Below are positions 1 through 13,140 of a DNA stretch of 64,000 nucleotides, piece by piece. A program made the translations under genes and the position numbers. Location: NCBI GenBank assembly GCA_021613535.1, contig CP075495.1, forward strand, positions 9,176,001 through 9,240,000, given 5' to 3'. Below the pieces are notes generated by a model. That model saw only the letters and a program-made list of their open reading frames with translations, was not told where the DNA came from and did no database searches. The DNA is from Adineta vaga (taxonomy: Eukaryota; Rotifera). The stretch's first letter is position 1, and every line of letters begins with the position of its first letter.

Positions 1-67
1 TATAAGAAAAAAATCAATCACAGAACTTCTGAAACGAAGTATTTATACACATGAAATGTATTTTGTT

Positions 68-865
<798 letters not shown>

Positions 866-1006
866 TTAGAGAAAAGAAAAATACAAATATGATCTCTTTT
901 GATTTATTTTAAAAAGTAAGATTTAACATTGTTTTCATTTCTCTTAACATTAAATACTGAATTAATGAATTGGGTAAATCATTTTTAAGTGCAATTATAG
1001 ATTTAC

Positions 1007-2316
1007 TCAATGGACATGGAAGCATTTTTCGTATGCTAATCGTGCGATATCTTTTAATTGTCTTGGTTTTATTAAATAATATTCCATTTCATTCATAAAT
1101 TTTTCATAGTCAACAATTGCATCCATAAGACTCGTTTCATTTGTTGATTGTTCATGTTGATATTTTCGATTGATATAAGGAAATGCACATTGTAGTGGAC
1201 GACATGGTGCACCAGCATACAGAGCCATACGTGCATGATCATACAAAGCATAATGAACAGCTCGTGTCAAATAAGTATTACCAAAATTATTTTTCCAATC
1301 AAGTCGAGTACCTTCAATAATAAGTTCATGAGCTAAAATTTCAGTACATATCTCAATACGATTCTCCTAAATCAATCATTCAAAAACATACCAAGTGTTA
1401 AATTTCCACCATGATGCAATGTACACAATAATGGTGTTTCAAAACAATCATCTCGATGATTAATATTACAACCAAGTTGAATAACTTGACGAATTAATTG
1501 TAAAAGATTTTCTGTTGGATGTTCAACTGTTCGATCACAAATTAAATGAAGTAAATTTTTCCGATGTGTTGCTGTGATCACATTTACAAATGCACCTAAA
1601 AAATGATTTATTTCGAATTTTAACGTTTTATTTTTCATTCTATTACCATGATTTAATAAACATTGTAGAAAATCAAATTCACCATCGATCACTGTTAAAT
1701 GGATGAGACGCATATGATGAATATTATAAACATTCGGTGATGCACCGGATTGTAGAAGATATTGAAAAATTTGTTTTCTAGTCTAATTGAATATTGAAGA
1801 AAAAAAAGAAAAACAAATCGATAAGTATTTTGTTCGTCGACACATACCATGTGCGTACTTCAAATAAAAAAAGATTATCCTCCTTATTTTTACAAATCTG
1901 ATATGCTTCAAGTAATGGAATGATTGTATATGAACGAACAGAACAATTAACATCACAACCAAGTTCTACAAGTGTTCGAATAAATGCAAGATCACTACGA
2001 CGAATAGCAATGATTAAAGCCGTTATGGAATGCGTATGTGGATAACCATCTAATGGAAATCCTAAATAATAGATAACAAGATTACAGATGATATTAATCA
2101 ATAGATCAAGAAAATGTAACCATTATCATGCATTAGATGTAAGACTTTTTCTTGTTTAAATTTTGTAGCATAAGCACAAGCATCAAATTGTTGTTCGAAA
2201 AAATAATCAAGTCGTTTTGATTGATCATTGAAAAGATGTTTTATCTTTTTGATTTTTCCTTGTTGGATATAAGTTCGTAAACGACTGAGATCAACTTTCA
2301 TTGCATCATTTGCCAT
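1007..2316 (-). CDS. ankyrin-repeat protein with C-terminal SOCS-box-like motif (ASB-like)
   Basis: Four exons by eye: 2316-2121, 2061-1844, 1782-1392 and 1332-1007, with introns of 59, 61 and 59 nt. They give a continuous frame of 376 residues. Ankyrin-type helices are visible, for example HSITALIIAIRRSDLAFIRT followed by LVELGCDVN, IFQYLLQSGASPNVYN, and LIRQVIQLGCNINHRDD. The C-terminal end (LIKPRQLKDIARLAYEKCF) resembles a SOCS box, with the usual P-x-x-L-K-x-x-x-R spacing. ASB proteins act as substrate receptors of Cullin-5 ubiquitin ligases, so a receptor role is inferred. The repeats are divergent and the partner is unknown. The second donor (GTGTCG) was chosen because it is the one that keeps the frame open. 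Confidence 0.75.
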
Positions 2317-3840
2317 AACAATTCAATATAAAATGAAATCTATTCTTACTCAATTCTATTTTAGTTTTTATTATTAACATACATATACACACTCTTTCAA
2401 TCGATGGAAAATTGCACCAATAGAAATATTATTTCTAAAAACTATGTGTCAGATGACGCACGTACACATGAATACAAAGAAAAGCTTTCGATTCAAGTTT
2501 GTTCTGGACAGCAAATAGATTGAAATATACGACAACCTAAACAATAATATAGATGCCTAGAATTCTGTTTCTTATAATCAATGATAAAGGTCGCTGATTT
2601 TCGCTTTAAATATATCACGAAAGTATTTGCTTGTCAAAGTTGATACATATGTTATACCAAGTTGTACAGTTAAACCTTCTACAATACGTTTATCTAAAGT
2701 TTTTTTCATATTTTCATATGTAAAGACGGAATATACGTATATGATCCAATACGCAACAAAAGTAGAAGTGAACTAAGAATCGCTTCTAAGATAATGATCT
2801 ACATATTTTGGACGTCAAATAGTAAACCATTTTTAAAACAGATACTAAGCATAGTAATATGAGATTGGAAAGAATGTTTTCGTCATAGATGATATCCATT
2901 TGACTCTAGTGATATGTGTTGTCTTGAGTTCTTAATATGTAAAAATAATAATAATAATTTTGAAATCAATATAAGTGTGTGAGGTACAATAATCAGCAAT
3001 CAACACAAATCCACTAGCAAAGAATGTACAAAAATTACCCGGAACAATTTGACATCTATTATTATATATCGTATGAAATACCAATAAACAATCGATCCAT
3101 AATCGATAACACAATACTATATGCAGCCATTTCAGGTAATGAGAACACTAAATAAAAATGAATTTGACAGAAAACTACTAAACATTGATTCAATGTGTTC
3201 CTGAATGCATTACCAGCTATATATATGCTAGAACAATTATAAGAATAGATAGTAATTGTAACATTGTGTCACATAAGAGATAGAACACGTAAGTATTTCA
3301 ACGTAAGTGCGGAACAGTGAATGTAATTAAATTACGAATGCATCTGATTATACCAATAATAGTAGTAATAGGATTAATAGTTACTGTAATATATAGAATA
3401 TAGCTACTAACCGATATTTGCCTTTAATGAATAGAATCGTTTGAGAGATCGATTTATAATTATAGAATTAATAATGCAAGTATAAATGCGATGATTATAT
3501 TCTCCGCAGTGCATCTTCGTAATTTAGATAAGGATAATTTGAACATCATTTTATTTATTGTAACTTAGTCTATCAATTATTTTCTATCACCGATATAAAT
3601 CAGATGTTTCAAGTAAAGCTCCCTATAGTGAAAAGCATAAATGAAACGAAGAAAAGTAACATACTGACAGTTTATTATTCTATACAAAAAGCGCCATCTA
3701 ACGTAATTCTTTTTCTCCTACATATTCCAACAAATACCCAATTAATAGACGCTAACACTATCATCTTAAACTTAAACTCCAACCAATTCCAAATATCATT
3801 GAAATAATCTACTTGGCCATTGCAATCACCGTTTTGTAGA
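2317..3840. other. intergenic region, divergent gene starts
   Basis: Separates the 5' ends of the minus-strand ankyrin gene and the plus-strand exonuclease gene, so it probably carries both promoters. The only coding-like signal is a minus-strand segment at 2583-2774. It starts after an acceptor-like ATTCTTAG and reads about 60 residues of membrane-protein-like and then charged sequence to a stop. No other exon could be linked to it. The remainder is AT-rich and has no convincing ORF. Confidence 0.4.
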
Positions 3841-6394
3841 ATGGATGTCGACTCAATTGATACAGATAATGATGATAATTTCCTAATCGACGATGAGAGT
3901 TCCAGCGATGATAAGTCTTTCAACAAAAGTCCTTCGAATGGACATCATGTACAACAGAAAAATTCATCATCTACACGTGAGTCTGTCTTAAACAGTCGTT
4001 TTTCACTTAACTAATAAACTTTCTTCTACTTATTTAGAATCAGATTCACCTTACAAGTACGTCTAACTTATTTTCTTCCAATACAAACTCATACTTTTAT
4101 CTTCATATAGTTTTTCTGATTATTTAGACATCTACGAACGTATGTATACATCTTTTTCTCAAGGAAACAACAAATCTTGGCAATCATCATTCATTGAAAT
4201 TATTCAACAAACATCTATACCATATAAATTGCTTTACATGTTTTTGGATCACATTTTAAGTACAGTCAATAATAAAAAACATAAAATAATTGTACCATTA
4301 ATTGAAACATTTAAACAACTTAAAATAGATGATAAAGATACTCAATTAGATGATATAATCAAAGAAAATATTCTATCAAAAATATGTCGTCGATGTGCAT
4401 TGAATCAATTGGAATCTATTATTGAAGTATTCAATTTTCGTTCTATCCATAATCGACAATTAATGATTGATTTTATTAATACACAACATCAAGATGATAT
4501 AATATTTATTTCACAATTAACAAAAGTTTTGAAATTATTAGAAGTGAATGCCATATCATTCGAAAAGGTTGAAAATTAAAATTATCCTAAATACATGTTT
4601 TTATTTCTTCTGATTTTTTATAGATTATTATACCTTTGATATCAAAATCACAGTGGGAAACAATAAAATTTGTTGTTGGAAACGATAAAATTCTTCAAAA
4701 AAAGTTACTTAAAACAATCGATGATTTAATTTCTACTGATAAGTAAGAAAATATTTTCTATGAAATGCTTATGAATTGTATTATTTTCTTTAGAGCAATC
4801 GTTCAATCATTATTTGCTCAATGTTTACTGAATATAAACATGAATTCAATTGATACTCATAGTTTAAAACGTGCTGCAAGAAAATTACTTAAACAATATA
4901 ATTTTGATTTAGAGGATTTTCCAAATCTTGCATTACAAGAAAAAATTAGTTTTTTAAAAACATGTTTTGTAAAGAAATATTTGGAAAGTCAATCTGGTGC
5001 TATTGATGAAGAAGATGGAAATGCTTGGAAAGAACAAATTAAAGTAAGTTTTCGATTACGAATTATTTTAATTAAACATATGTCAGTGAAATAATTCGGG
5101 TGTAAGAGAATTAAGTATTCATCTTTGATATGAAATTTTATTGAAAAATTTTCTTCAGGAATTAATACAAGATAAGCATGAATTAAAAGTGAAACTAATT
5201 GATTTATTTGTTGATTATACTGATATTGATTCTGCTGTTGAATGGACTCGATATTATAAACTTGAAGATTGTGAAATACCTGAACAAGTGAAAACTCGTC
5301 GTGAAGAAATTCTTAAAGGTAATACAACATCTCGAATTGTTCCTCCTAAACCAGCAAGTTGGCCATCAAAACAATCCGAAGAGAATATTTACAAACCTAC
5401 TATTCTTCAAACAGATATTGTTTATATTGAACTTGATTCCAATGTTGATTCATTTCTTAATCGATTAGAAGTTTGTATTCTTTTGTAAACATTTGTTTTC
5501 TAATGAAGATATGAATTCGTTTTTTTCTAAAGTGTGCACGTTGTGATGTTGGTTCTCATTTACCATTCGTTGGCTTCGATTGTGAAACATTCATAGATCC
5601 AACACAACGAACATTGAGTTCTCAAATTGTTTCCATTATTCAATTAGCAAGTTTAATACCATCACGTAATCAATCATCCTATGGAATTTTCGATATGTTA
5701 GCATTACGTTTACAATTTGATATGAAAGCATTAGCCGAATTTGCTCAACGTCTTTTTTGTTCACAAGATTTTATTCTTCTCAGTAGATTAGAATTTCAAA
5801 TTTTGTTTATTAGAATCAAAATTGTTTATTGATTATTTAGGTTATAACTATGCAGGTGATACATCATCTTTACTTGAAAATTATCCGTCGATGAACACTG
5901 CATTAATGCAAGGAACAGCTGTTATTGATTTGTCTTGTGTGCAACAACATGTACGATTGCTTTGTCTGGTGAATTTCTTAAAAAATGTTGATTTTTAATA
6001 GATTTTAGAACATTGTCCTGAAGTTTTTCCACATGGTAATGTTGTATCTAGTTGTAAATCTCGTGGTTTAAGTGAATTAGCTCGTTTATGTTTTGGTAAA
6101 CCACTTGATAAAACATTACGAACTAGTGATTGGCGAAAACGACCACTGAAACAATCTCAACTCATCTATAGTAGTTCGTATTCAAAGATTTTCATTTGAA
6201 AACGTTAAATTATTCTATTAAATTGTTTAGTATTGGATGCTCGAGTTCTTGTTGATATTGCTCTATTCATTGAAGAACGTACACATAGTTTACAAATACC
6301 ATGGTCATGGTCAGATTTTAAAGGTTATACATGGACGGACAAAGCATTCAGAAAAAGAACTGGTACAAATCAACAATCAGTGCATTGTCAATAG
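3841..6394 (+). CDS. 3'-5' exonuclease, mut-7/EXD3-like (DEDDy)
   Basis: About ten exons, spliced in frame from MDVDSIDTDNDD at 3841 to a stop at 6392-6394. The N-terminal half is helical and resembles the N-terminal region of EXD3/mut-7 proteins. The C-terminal half is an RNase D-like exonuclease domain. It has Exo I FVGFDCETF (about 5565-5592), a candidate Exo II aspartate in YAGDTSSLL, the SELARLCFG helix, and Exo III at the junction Y-S-I-L-D-A-R-V-L. The family trims RNA 3' ends; worm mut-7 acts in small-RNA silencing and fly Nibbler trims miRNA and piRNA. The stop follows soon after the exonuclease fold, so no C-terminal Mut7-C RNase-type domain is encoded. The alternative in-frame TTG upstream (3820) was not used because an ATG is available. 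Confidence 0.7.
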
Positions 6395-6526
6395 ATTTTT
6401 GTTTTGTATAGACATTTTCATATTTTCTAGCAATAGGAAATTTCGATGATTTTTTGTTAAGAAAAACAAATTTTGCTCATTTTTGAAAATTTATTATGTA
6501 CTTTGTTTTAGATTATTTGATTAAGT

Positions 6527-9500
6527 ATGTTTAGTGCACCTGTTACAGCAATTAAAATTCTTCCCACACATCGTATTTGCTTAGCAGGTAATGGAAAAAA
6601 CCTTTCTATAGGAAGAATTATTGATTTTGATTAGGAACGGGTCCCTTTGTCATTGCTTATGATTTGACAACTAATCAACAGTTATTACAAGAAAAGATAT
6701 TGATAAATTCAGTTGTTCATGGATTTGAAACTCGTAAGGATAATTGAACACCGTTTTTTTTCTTCTTCAATTACAAATCAAAATTTTCTGATTTAAAGGA
6801 CAAATCATCAAAGAAACAAATGATATTTCTTATTTAATTGTTGTTTATGGTCAACGAACATTTTCCATTATTGAATGGTCTTCCATATCGTAAGTAGAAT
6901 TTTAAAAAGAAAAGTAATATTAAACAAACTGAAAGTTGACTTACATATTATCTCTACTTTTTTAGTCCAACTCAATTGAAAATCATCATTCCTCAAACAC
7001 AATGTCCTTCCTGGATTATAAGTGCACTCATCGTTTCTGTCGATACTTCAAATGAAGTAATAACATACATTTACATTATTTGTCTTCAATCATGATTACT
7101 GTTTTTTTCCCTCAGTTGTTAACAATACTATTTGGTACAGCATTGAATCAAATCTATCGCTATAAGCAATCATTAGACTTAATTCAATCATTGAATTATA
7201 CAACACTTTATTCATCCTGTCTTTTTCGACATACGAATGAAAGTGTTATATTTGCAGCAGGAACAGTTTTTGGTGAATTATTTCTATATGAACAAGATTC
7301 AAATGGATATTTTCAAGAAAAAACAATTGTTTCAGATCATAACGTAAGTGTACATATTATTCATATCGTCAAAAAAATACTCAATCTATTTTCATATAAG
7401 GGTGCTATTTTTGGTATAACTTATCATTCCAATCTTCTCTGTACTGTTGGTGATGATCGTACAGTGAAACTTTATAGATTTCTTGATTCACTTCAATTAA
7501 TTGCTTCATTTTTTGCACATGAAGCACGTATATGGCAATCATCATTAACATCAACACATATGTTAACATGTGGAGAAGATTCTTCCATACGTTTTTGGTC
7601 ACATAAATCGACAGGTGAATTATTACGAAGTTTTTCTGTTCATCGTTGTAAAAGTGTTTGGTCGATGGATATATTACGTGATGATCAAGATGATAAACCA
7701 TTGATTATTGTTAGTGGTTGGAGTGATGGAGGTGTACGTCGTCATCATCTTGATGATGTTCCAATTGATTCTCATGAAACCATAGAATTGAATTCAAATA
7801 TAGAAAATGATTTTCCACGAAATGTTATTTTTCTGAATTCATTCAAAATGCTTGTTCATATGAATAGTGGACAATTATTAAAAATAGATAAGAAAAATGT
7901 TTCGATATTTTATGATGGAAGAAATACATTGAAAAATAGTTATGCAAAATTGAGTATTGCTCGTGATGGAAATCAATATTTAGCTGTTGGATCATTGAAT
8001 GGTAGTGTGTTGATCTTTGATCAATCTGGTACGATCATTAATACATTTCAAATTGAAATTAATCGTAATAATAAAATCTTACAAATGTTTTGGTTAAATA
8101 ATACATTAGCAAGCAAATTACTCGTTTGTATTCCCGATGGGATCATGGTAAGATGAACAATAGAGAAAAAAGAACAGAATTTGTTGAAAATTACTTTGAA
8201 ACAAAAAGAAAACAAATTCTCATGCAATATTTTTATCTACTATAACATCTTCGTGTTTGCATCATTCATTCGAAATAGATTCTCTTGTTTTCTTTCTTCT
8301 CTCTTGTTCTGTTCTACTCACTACTAGTTTCCACCATTCTTGTCTCGTCAACCTCTTCAGAAAACGTGATTTTGTTTTGTTCTTTTTGGAACGTAGAGAT
8401 CATATTTTAACAGGAGTAAACGACATTGTAACATCTTCAGTATTCAAAATTTCTTTTACGAAGATCTTATCGCTAATCTTGTCAATCTCATTATTATTTT
8501 AATCATAATTTTTCTTCTAATCTTAGCTCATCTATAATATATGCAATCAACCAGCAAATGTAGAACTTCGTTTAGAAGATTTGCCTGATTTTGAGCAACG
8601 CTGGCCGAACACCTGTCTTTATCTTGATCAACATAATCTATTACTGTTAGGTGATCGACAAGGAAATCTTCTTTCCTATGATTTAAATACTGGTTCAATA
8701 CATCAAAAATTTGACCGTTTACATGGTATTAATGGTACATCATCAATTGATATTGATAAAAATATCAATCTCATTCGTTCATGTGGTCGAGATGGTTATA
8801 TTAATCTTTTTTCTATAAATCTTGAACATCGTCAATTAATTCATCAATCGACATTTACAATTACATCCGATATTACATGGCTTGATCAATTACAAAATCA
8901 GCCAGCATTAATCACGTGTTTTACTACAAATCAGTTTTATCTTTATACATTAGATGATCAAATGAAACGACGAGTAATGCAAGTTGAATGCGGTGGTGGC
9001 CATCGAAATCATGATTTTTTTCTTGATACAAATTTCAATGCTTATTTTGTTTATGTACGAAATAAACATGTTTATTTAGCAGAAAAAAATCTTATGAGAA
9101 TATTAAATGAAGCAACATGTCTATCAACAATACCGCCAACGCATGGAACAGAAATTCGTTGTGTTAAATTATTTCAATCAAATCAACAATTGTATATGAT
9201 GACGGGTAGTGAAGATACACAAATTAAATTATTTACATTTCAAGTAAGAATATCTTCAAAAATATTGAATTAAAACTATTATTTTAGACTGAAAAATCCA
9301 ATACGATGTGTGAACATATTTCAACACTTCAATCTCATCTATCGGCCGTTTGTGACATTGTTGTAATTGATAATTTCTTCTTCACATGTGGAGCACGTGC
9401 TCAATTGTTTGCATGGCAAATGAAGAATAATATTGTTATTCGATCTGGTAATTTTATGCTTCATCCATTACGACGACGTCATGGCGGAGGTGGAACGACA

Positions 9501-10406
9501 AATGATGAGACTAAAAAAGATACTATTGATGATGATCATGGATTAGATGTTAGGTAAAAATAGTAACATCTAACAATGATACTTTATTTGGTATAATCCA
9601 TCTTATTTAGATTTACTAGTGTTGCAGCTGTTTCTGAAACTAATAATGGAAACTATTTATTATTTGTAACCGGATCTGATGCTTTATTACGGTAAAGATT
9701 TATTTCAGACTATGATAACAAAAAGTACTTGAATCATATTTTCTAGTGTGTTTCGATATACAACATCTACGAATCGTTTTTCATTAATTCAGACTTGTTC
9801 ACATTCGGAATATTGTCAATTACGTGTAAAAGTTTATTCAACTTGTCATATTGCATTTGTCTCATCTACAGATGGTCTCATATGTGCATATGATTTTTCA
9901 TCATTAGATAATTCAATTCGTTCGACGAGTATTAAACTTCATCAATCAGGAATTAATGATTTTGATGTCATTGAAATCAATCCAAATGATCTCCTTCGTT
10001 TATCTAGTGTTGGTGATGATGGTTCTGTGCATGTTTCCAATTTTGATATTAAAAATTGGATATGGAACCGACATTATACAAAAAATTGTATTCATCAATC
10101 ACCAGCTACTGGTAATAGAAGAAATCAAATATTGAATGAATATGTCAAAGATTTTCTTTAGGTATTCGATTTATGGATTCGACGAGGTTTGTATCTATAG
10201 GTATAGATCAACGATTGAAATTATGGACAATTCATGACGATAAGAGTATGTTGGAATTAACAATGAATTATTTAGTTGACATACGTGATATTCTTTCTAT
10301 GGATATGATTTTTTGTGATAAGAAACGAGAGTTTGTTTTTGTTGTTGCCGGTGCTGGTGTTCAAACAATTCGATTTGATTTAACAGATTGTTTGTTTCAT
10401 TCCTGA
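6527..10406 (+). CDS. WDR6: WD-repeat protein WDR6 (tRNA 2'-O-methylation cofactor)
   Basis: About eleven exons giving a long WD40 protein with many blades, for example LCTVGDDRTVKLYRF, MLTCGEDSSIRFW, MMTGSEDTQIKLFTF and SIGIDQRLKLWTI. Features typical of WDR6 are the HEARIWQ segment after the second of these blades, the GTVFGELFLYE strand, and a late HQSGIN motif. WDR6 (yeast Trm734) partners FTSJ1 (Trm7) to 2'-O-methylate tRNA wobble position 34. The protein should be cytoplasmic. One intron (8148-8526) is 379 nt, unusually long here. The gene begins 132 nt after the exonuclease stop, with an acceptor-like TTTTAG ending at 6511. It ends 63 nt before the next gene. Confidence 0.82.
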
Positions 10407-10420
10407 TATTGATTTGGTCC

Positions 10421-10435
10421 GCTTTTGTTTTCTAG
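10421..10435 (+). promoter_or_regulatory. candidate trans-splice acceptor upstream of ZDHHC12-like gene
   Basis: Pyrimidine-rich GCTTTTGTTTTCTAG lies between the WDR6 stop (10406) and the next start (10470). An AATAAA hexamer follows at about 10444. No exon can sit in the 63-nt gap upstream, so a cis-spliced 5' exon would have to lie inside WDR6. A spliced leader acceptor is the simpler reading. Confidence 0.45.
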
Positions 10436-10469
10436 ATGTTTTAAATAAATTCTTTCTAAATGCAATGCA

Positions 10470-11633
10470 ATGCAATGTCTAGTTAGATTTATCCCATGGA
10501 AAAAGGTGATCGTTCGAACGTGTCACCTTTTATTAGTCTTCGGAGTCGTTGCATCATTAGTATTCCAATCATCTGGTATGTTTTTCTTAGTAAATTTCTA
10601 TGTTAAATTCATACTATCAATTATGTAGATCTTCATACAGCTTTATATGATACATCAAATTATCTTTATTGTATTACTTATGGCCTTCTTGTTTACGTCT
10701 CACTTTTCTTCTACTTTATGACTTGTTATACTGATCCTGGTTATGTACCGTATAAACGAGTATGATAGCATATTTTCACCTTGTCGAAATTTCTAATCTT
10801 TCCGATTGTATTCGACTTAAATAGGTACCTGATTGGATGGGAGGAATGGTTTCAACATCGGATGAAGATGATGATGATGAAGATATTAGTGAACAGAATA
10901 CGAAAATACCTAGTAATAGTCATCTACGCAAATGTCTTTTGTGCAATATTGAGGTAAAAAAAAATAAACATGAATAAAGCGAGAATTTTCTCATAAACTT
11001 TTTCTTTAGCAACCACTTCGAAGTCATCATTGTGATTTTTGCAATCGATGTGTACTGAAATATGATCATCATGTAAAAACCTTGATTGAACATTTCACAA
11101 TCATATCTAATTCTAATCGTTTTTTTCTTTTTCAGTGTCCATACTTAGAAACATGCATTGGTGAACATAACCATCGTTATTTTTGGTGTTTTCTTCTTAC
11201 AACCGATATATTAATCGTTTGGTCAATGATGTTATGCAGGTATAATTAATTTTTCTCTTATTTTACTTCTTGGTATCTTTCCTTTTGTGTGTATAGTCGA
11301 TCGTTTATTCCATTCAGTGATTGGTCATCATGGTTACATATAAATAAATTTCGTTTATTTTCTATGCATGTTTTAATAATCTCACTATGTGCGACAACAA
11401 TACTTTTTTGTATTCACTCATTTTTTGCTTTTACTAATTCGACAACTTGGGAACGCGTTTCACGACATCGAATTACATATTTAAATCGTTTACCAGATGA
11501 ACAGCTCAATCCATTCCATCAAGGTTATTGTCATAATTTCTTCTGTTCATTTCTCTGTCATCGAATGAAAGAACAACAATGGGATATCGTCTATAGAAAA
11601 CGTACAGAAGAAAATGTGATACTAAATATGTAG
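10470..11633 (+). CDS. ZDHHC12: DHHC palmitoyltransferase, ZDHHC12-like
   Basis: Six exons. Start ATG 10470 opens MQCLVRFIPWKKVIVRTCHL. The frame through TM1 agrees with the spliced downstream frame, whereas the ATG at 10496 is in another frame. Order: TM1, TM2 (YCITYGLLVYVSLFFYF), DPGYV, an acidic linker, and the Cys-rich domain. That domain contains RKCLLCNIEQPLRSHHCDFC and the catalytic YDHHCPYLETCIG. TM3-TM4 and the TTxE-like motif TTWERVSRHRITYL follow. These enzymes transfer palmitate to protein cysteines in Golgi or ER membranes. The short length and the HRITYL context after TTWE favour the ZDHHC12 subgroup. The repeated ATGCA run (10459-10477) before the start is probably incidental. 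Confidence 0.82.
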
Positions 11634-12160
11634 TTTTATGTAATATACTTTTGTTGAAATAAACGAAAGAAAAATCATCGAATACATGAAAACTTCTTTA
11701 GAATATCGACGTATGTGTATTTAGAAAGAAATCATTTCCATATCATTTCATGGATATACGTTTTAATGAAATTTTTATTTATTTATTGCTTTACTTTTTA
11801 TTCGTAAAATCTCTATGAAAAATTCAATTAAAAGAAAATATTTGAACTGAAAAGTGAATGAGAAGAAGAAGGTTACCGTTAATTACCGTTATTGTGTCAG
11901 GCATCTCAATGAAGCGACCTTAGATATATCGTATGCAAACGATAGGGTTTTTTCCCTCTTACGTGTGCTCATCGAACAGTGACTGCCTGTTACTCGTGTA
12001 CACACACACTCTGCATGGCCATGTAAAAAAAAAGGTGTACAAAACGTTGTAATGTATGTTTATTTCTCTTCCGTATCATACATAAACGCACGTGCATATC
12101 AGTTGAAGGTCTACTGTCACATAAATTTGTCTAGTTTGATATTCAGTAAAGAAAAGAAAG
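11634..12160. other. intergenic region
   Basis: 527 nt between two plus-strand genes. It holds an AATAAA-like signal soon after the palmitoyltransferase stop (about 11655) and a run of alternating C and A near 12000. No ORF or RNA gene is seen. The last ~150 nt probably include the promoter of the next gene. Confidence 0.4.
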
Positions 12161-12598
12161 ATGGCATCTAGTGCGGCAATTAGTACAATTGTCATTGAAC
12201 CTGAGGTAGCTGTTCGTACAGAATCAGATGGAAAAGACAAGTTTGCTCAACGTTTTAAACCACCAAATCTAAAGCAAAGTACACAATCTAGTAATCGAAA
12301 ACAATTACCAGTACAACTGGTTATTGAACAACCATTACGTGCTAACGATATAAAAGAACATCGATTATGGGCACTCGGATCATTAATTTTATGTTTTTTT
12401 CTTATTGGACCAATTGTTGCTTTTTACCATACTCGTCGTATACGACAAATGAAAGAAGATGACCAATTAACTCGTGCTAAACTTTGGTCTGATCGTGTAA
12501 GCAATATACTGATTATTTCCAATATCATTGGTATTATTATTTGGGTTGCTTTTATTTTTATTATCGGTGTTCTCTTTATATTTGGTCTCGTTTACTAG
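12161..12598 (+). CDS. small two-TM protein, dispanin/CD225-like
   Basis: Single-exon gene of 145 residues. A polar, basic N-terminal half (about 70 residues) leads to TM1 (LWALGSLILCFFLIGPIVAF), then a basic loop YHTRRIRQMKEDDQLTRAKL and TM2 (ILIISNIIGIIIWVAFIFII). This matches the dispanin/CD225 layout: first hydrophobic segment, a Y-x-x-R/K loop, an A-x-x-W/S-x-x-A helix, then a TM. It lacks the usual cysteine cluster near TM1, so the assignment is tentative. Family members include IFITM, PRRT and SynDIG proteins, which act in membrane fusion or receptor trafficking. No function is claimed here. Confidence 0.5.
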   Translation: MASSAAISTIVIEPEVAVRTESDGKDKFAQRFKPPNLKQSTQSSNRKQLPVQLVIEQPLRANDIKEHRLWALGSLILCFFLIGPIVAFYHTRRIRQMKEDDQLTRAKLWSDRVSNILIISNIIGIIIWVAFIFIIGVLFIFGLVY

Positions 12599-13140
12599 TT
12601 ATTATACTAATTCTTTGTTTCTTATGTTAACTATACATATGCATTGTTTTGTATTTATAACACCATTTGAAATAAAAACGTCCTCGTTTATTTCCTTGAC
12701 GCTAGACAAGAGCCTATCATGCATACATATATAATTTGTTGTACGTGTAATCAAATGATTGACAATGTGAATAGGTCGAAACATAGAGAGAAGAAACCAT
12801 CAACTATATAGTAAAAGATGGCCTCCTTTTTTTCTCTTCTCGTTTCTATTGCATTTTTTTCTCTCATATACGGTGAGCGTCTGCTGATGTTCTTCTATAA
12901 TAGTCTATTACTGATCAATCAGTTGATCGTTCGTCTCTCCCTTTTTTTTCACTTGTTTTAATCTGTTTTTGCCCTTTGCACCTCCTTGTAGTTTTTTTCT
13001 CTAACCTTGCGACTGATAAAATAAGGTGCCTAACTCAATATCGAATCACAGACAGTCGTGCGCCGCTCAGTCCCCAAATAATACGCATTTATAAATATAT
13101 ATATATATTTATTTATTTACATACATCTAGGTGATCATCA
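12599..13140. other. intergenic region with AT-dinucleotide tract
   Basis: 542 nt. Pyrimidine-rich stretches fill 12820-13010. A TATATATATATATTTATTTATTT tract lies at about 13095-13120, just before the next start. No ORF is supported. Confidence 0.4.

Noticed and set aside
10496-10560. ATG at 10496 (MEKGDRSNVSPF) as the palmitoyltransferase start
   Set aside because: That frame splices into a stop. The frame from 10470 encodes a normal TM1 and joins in phase to the next exon.
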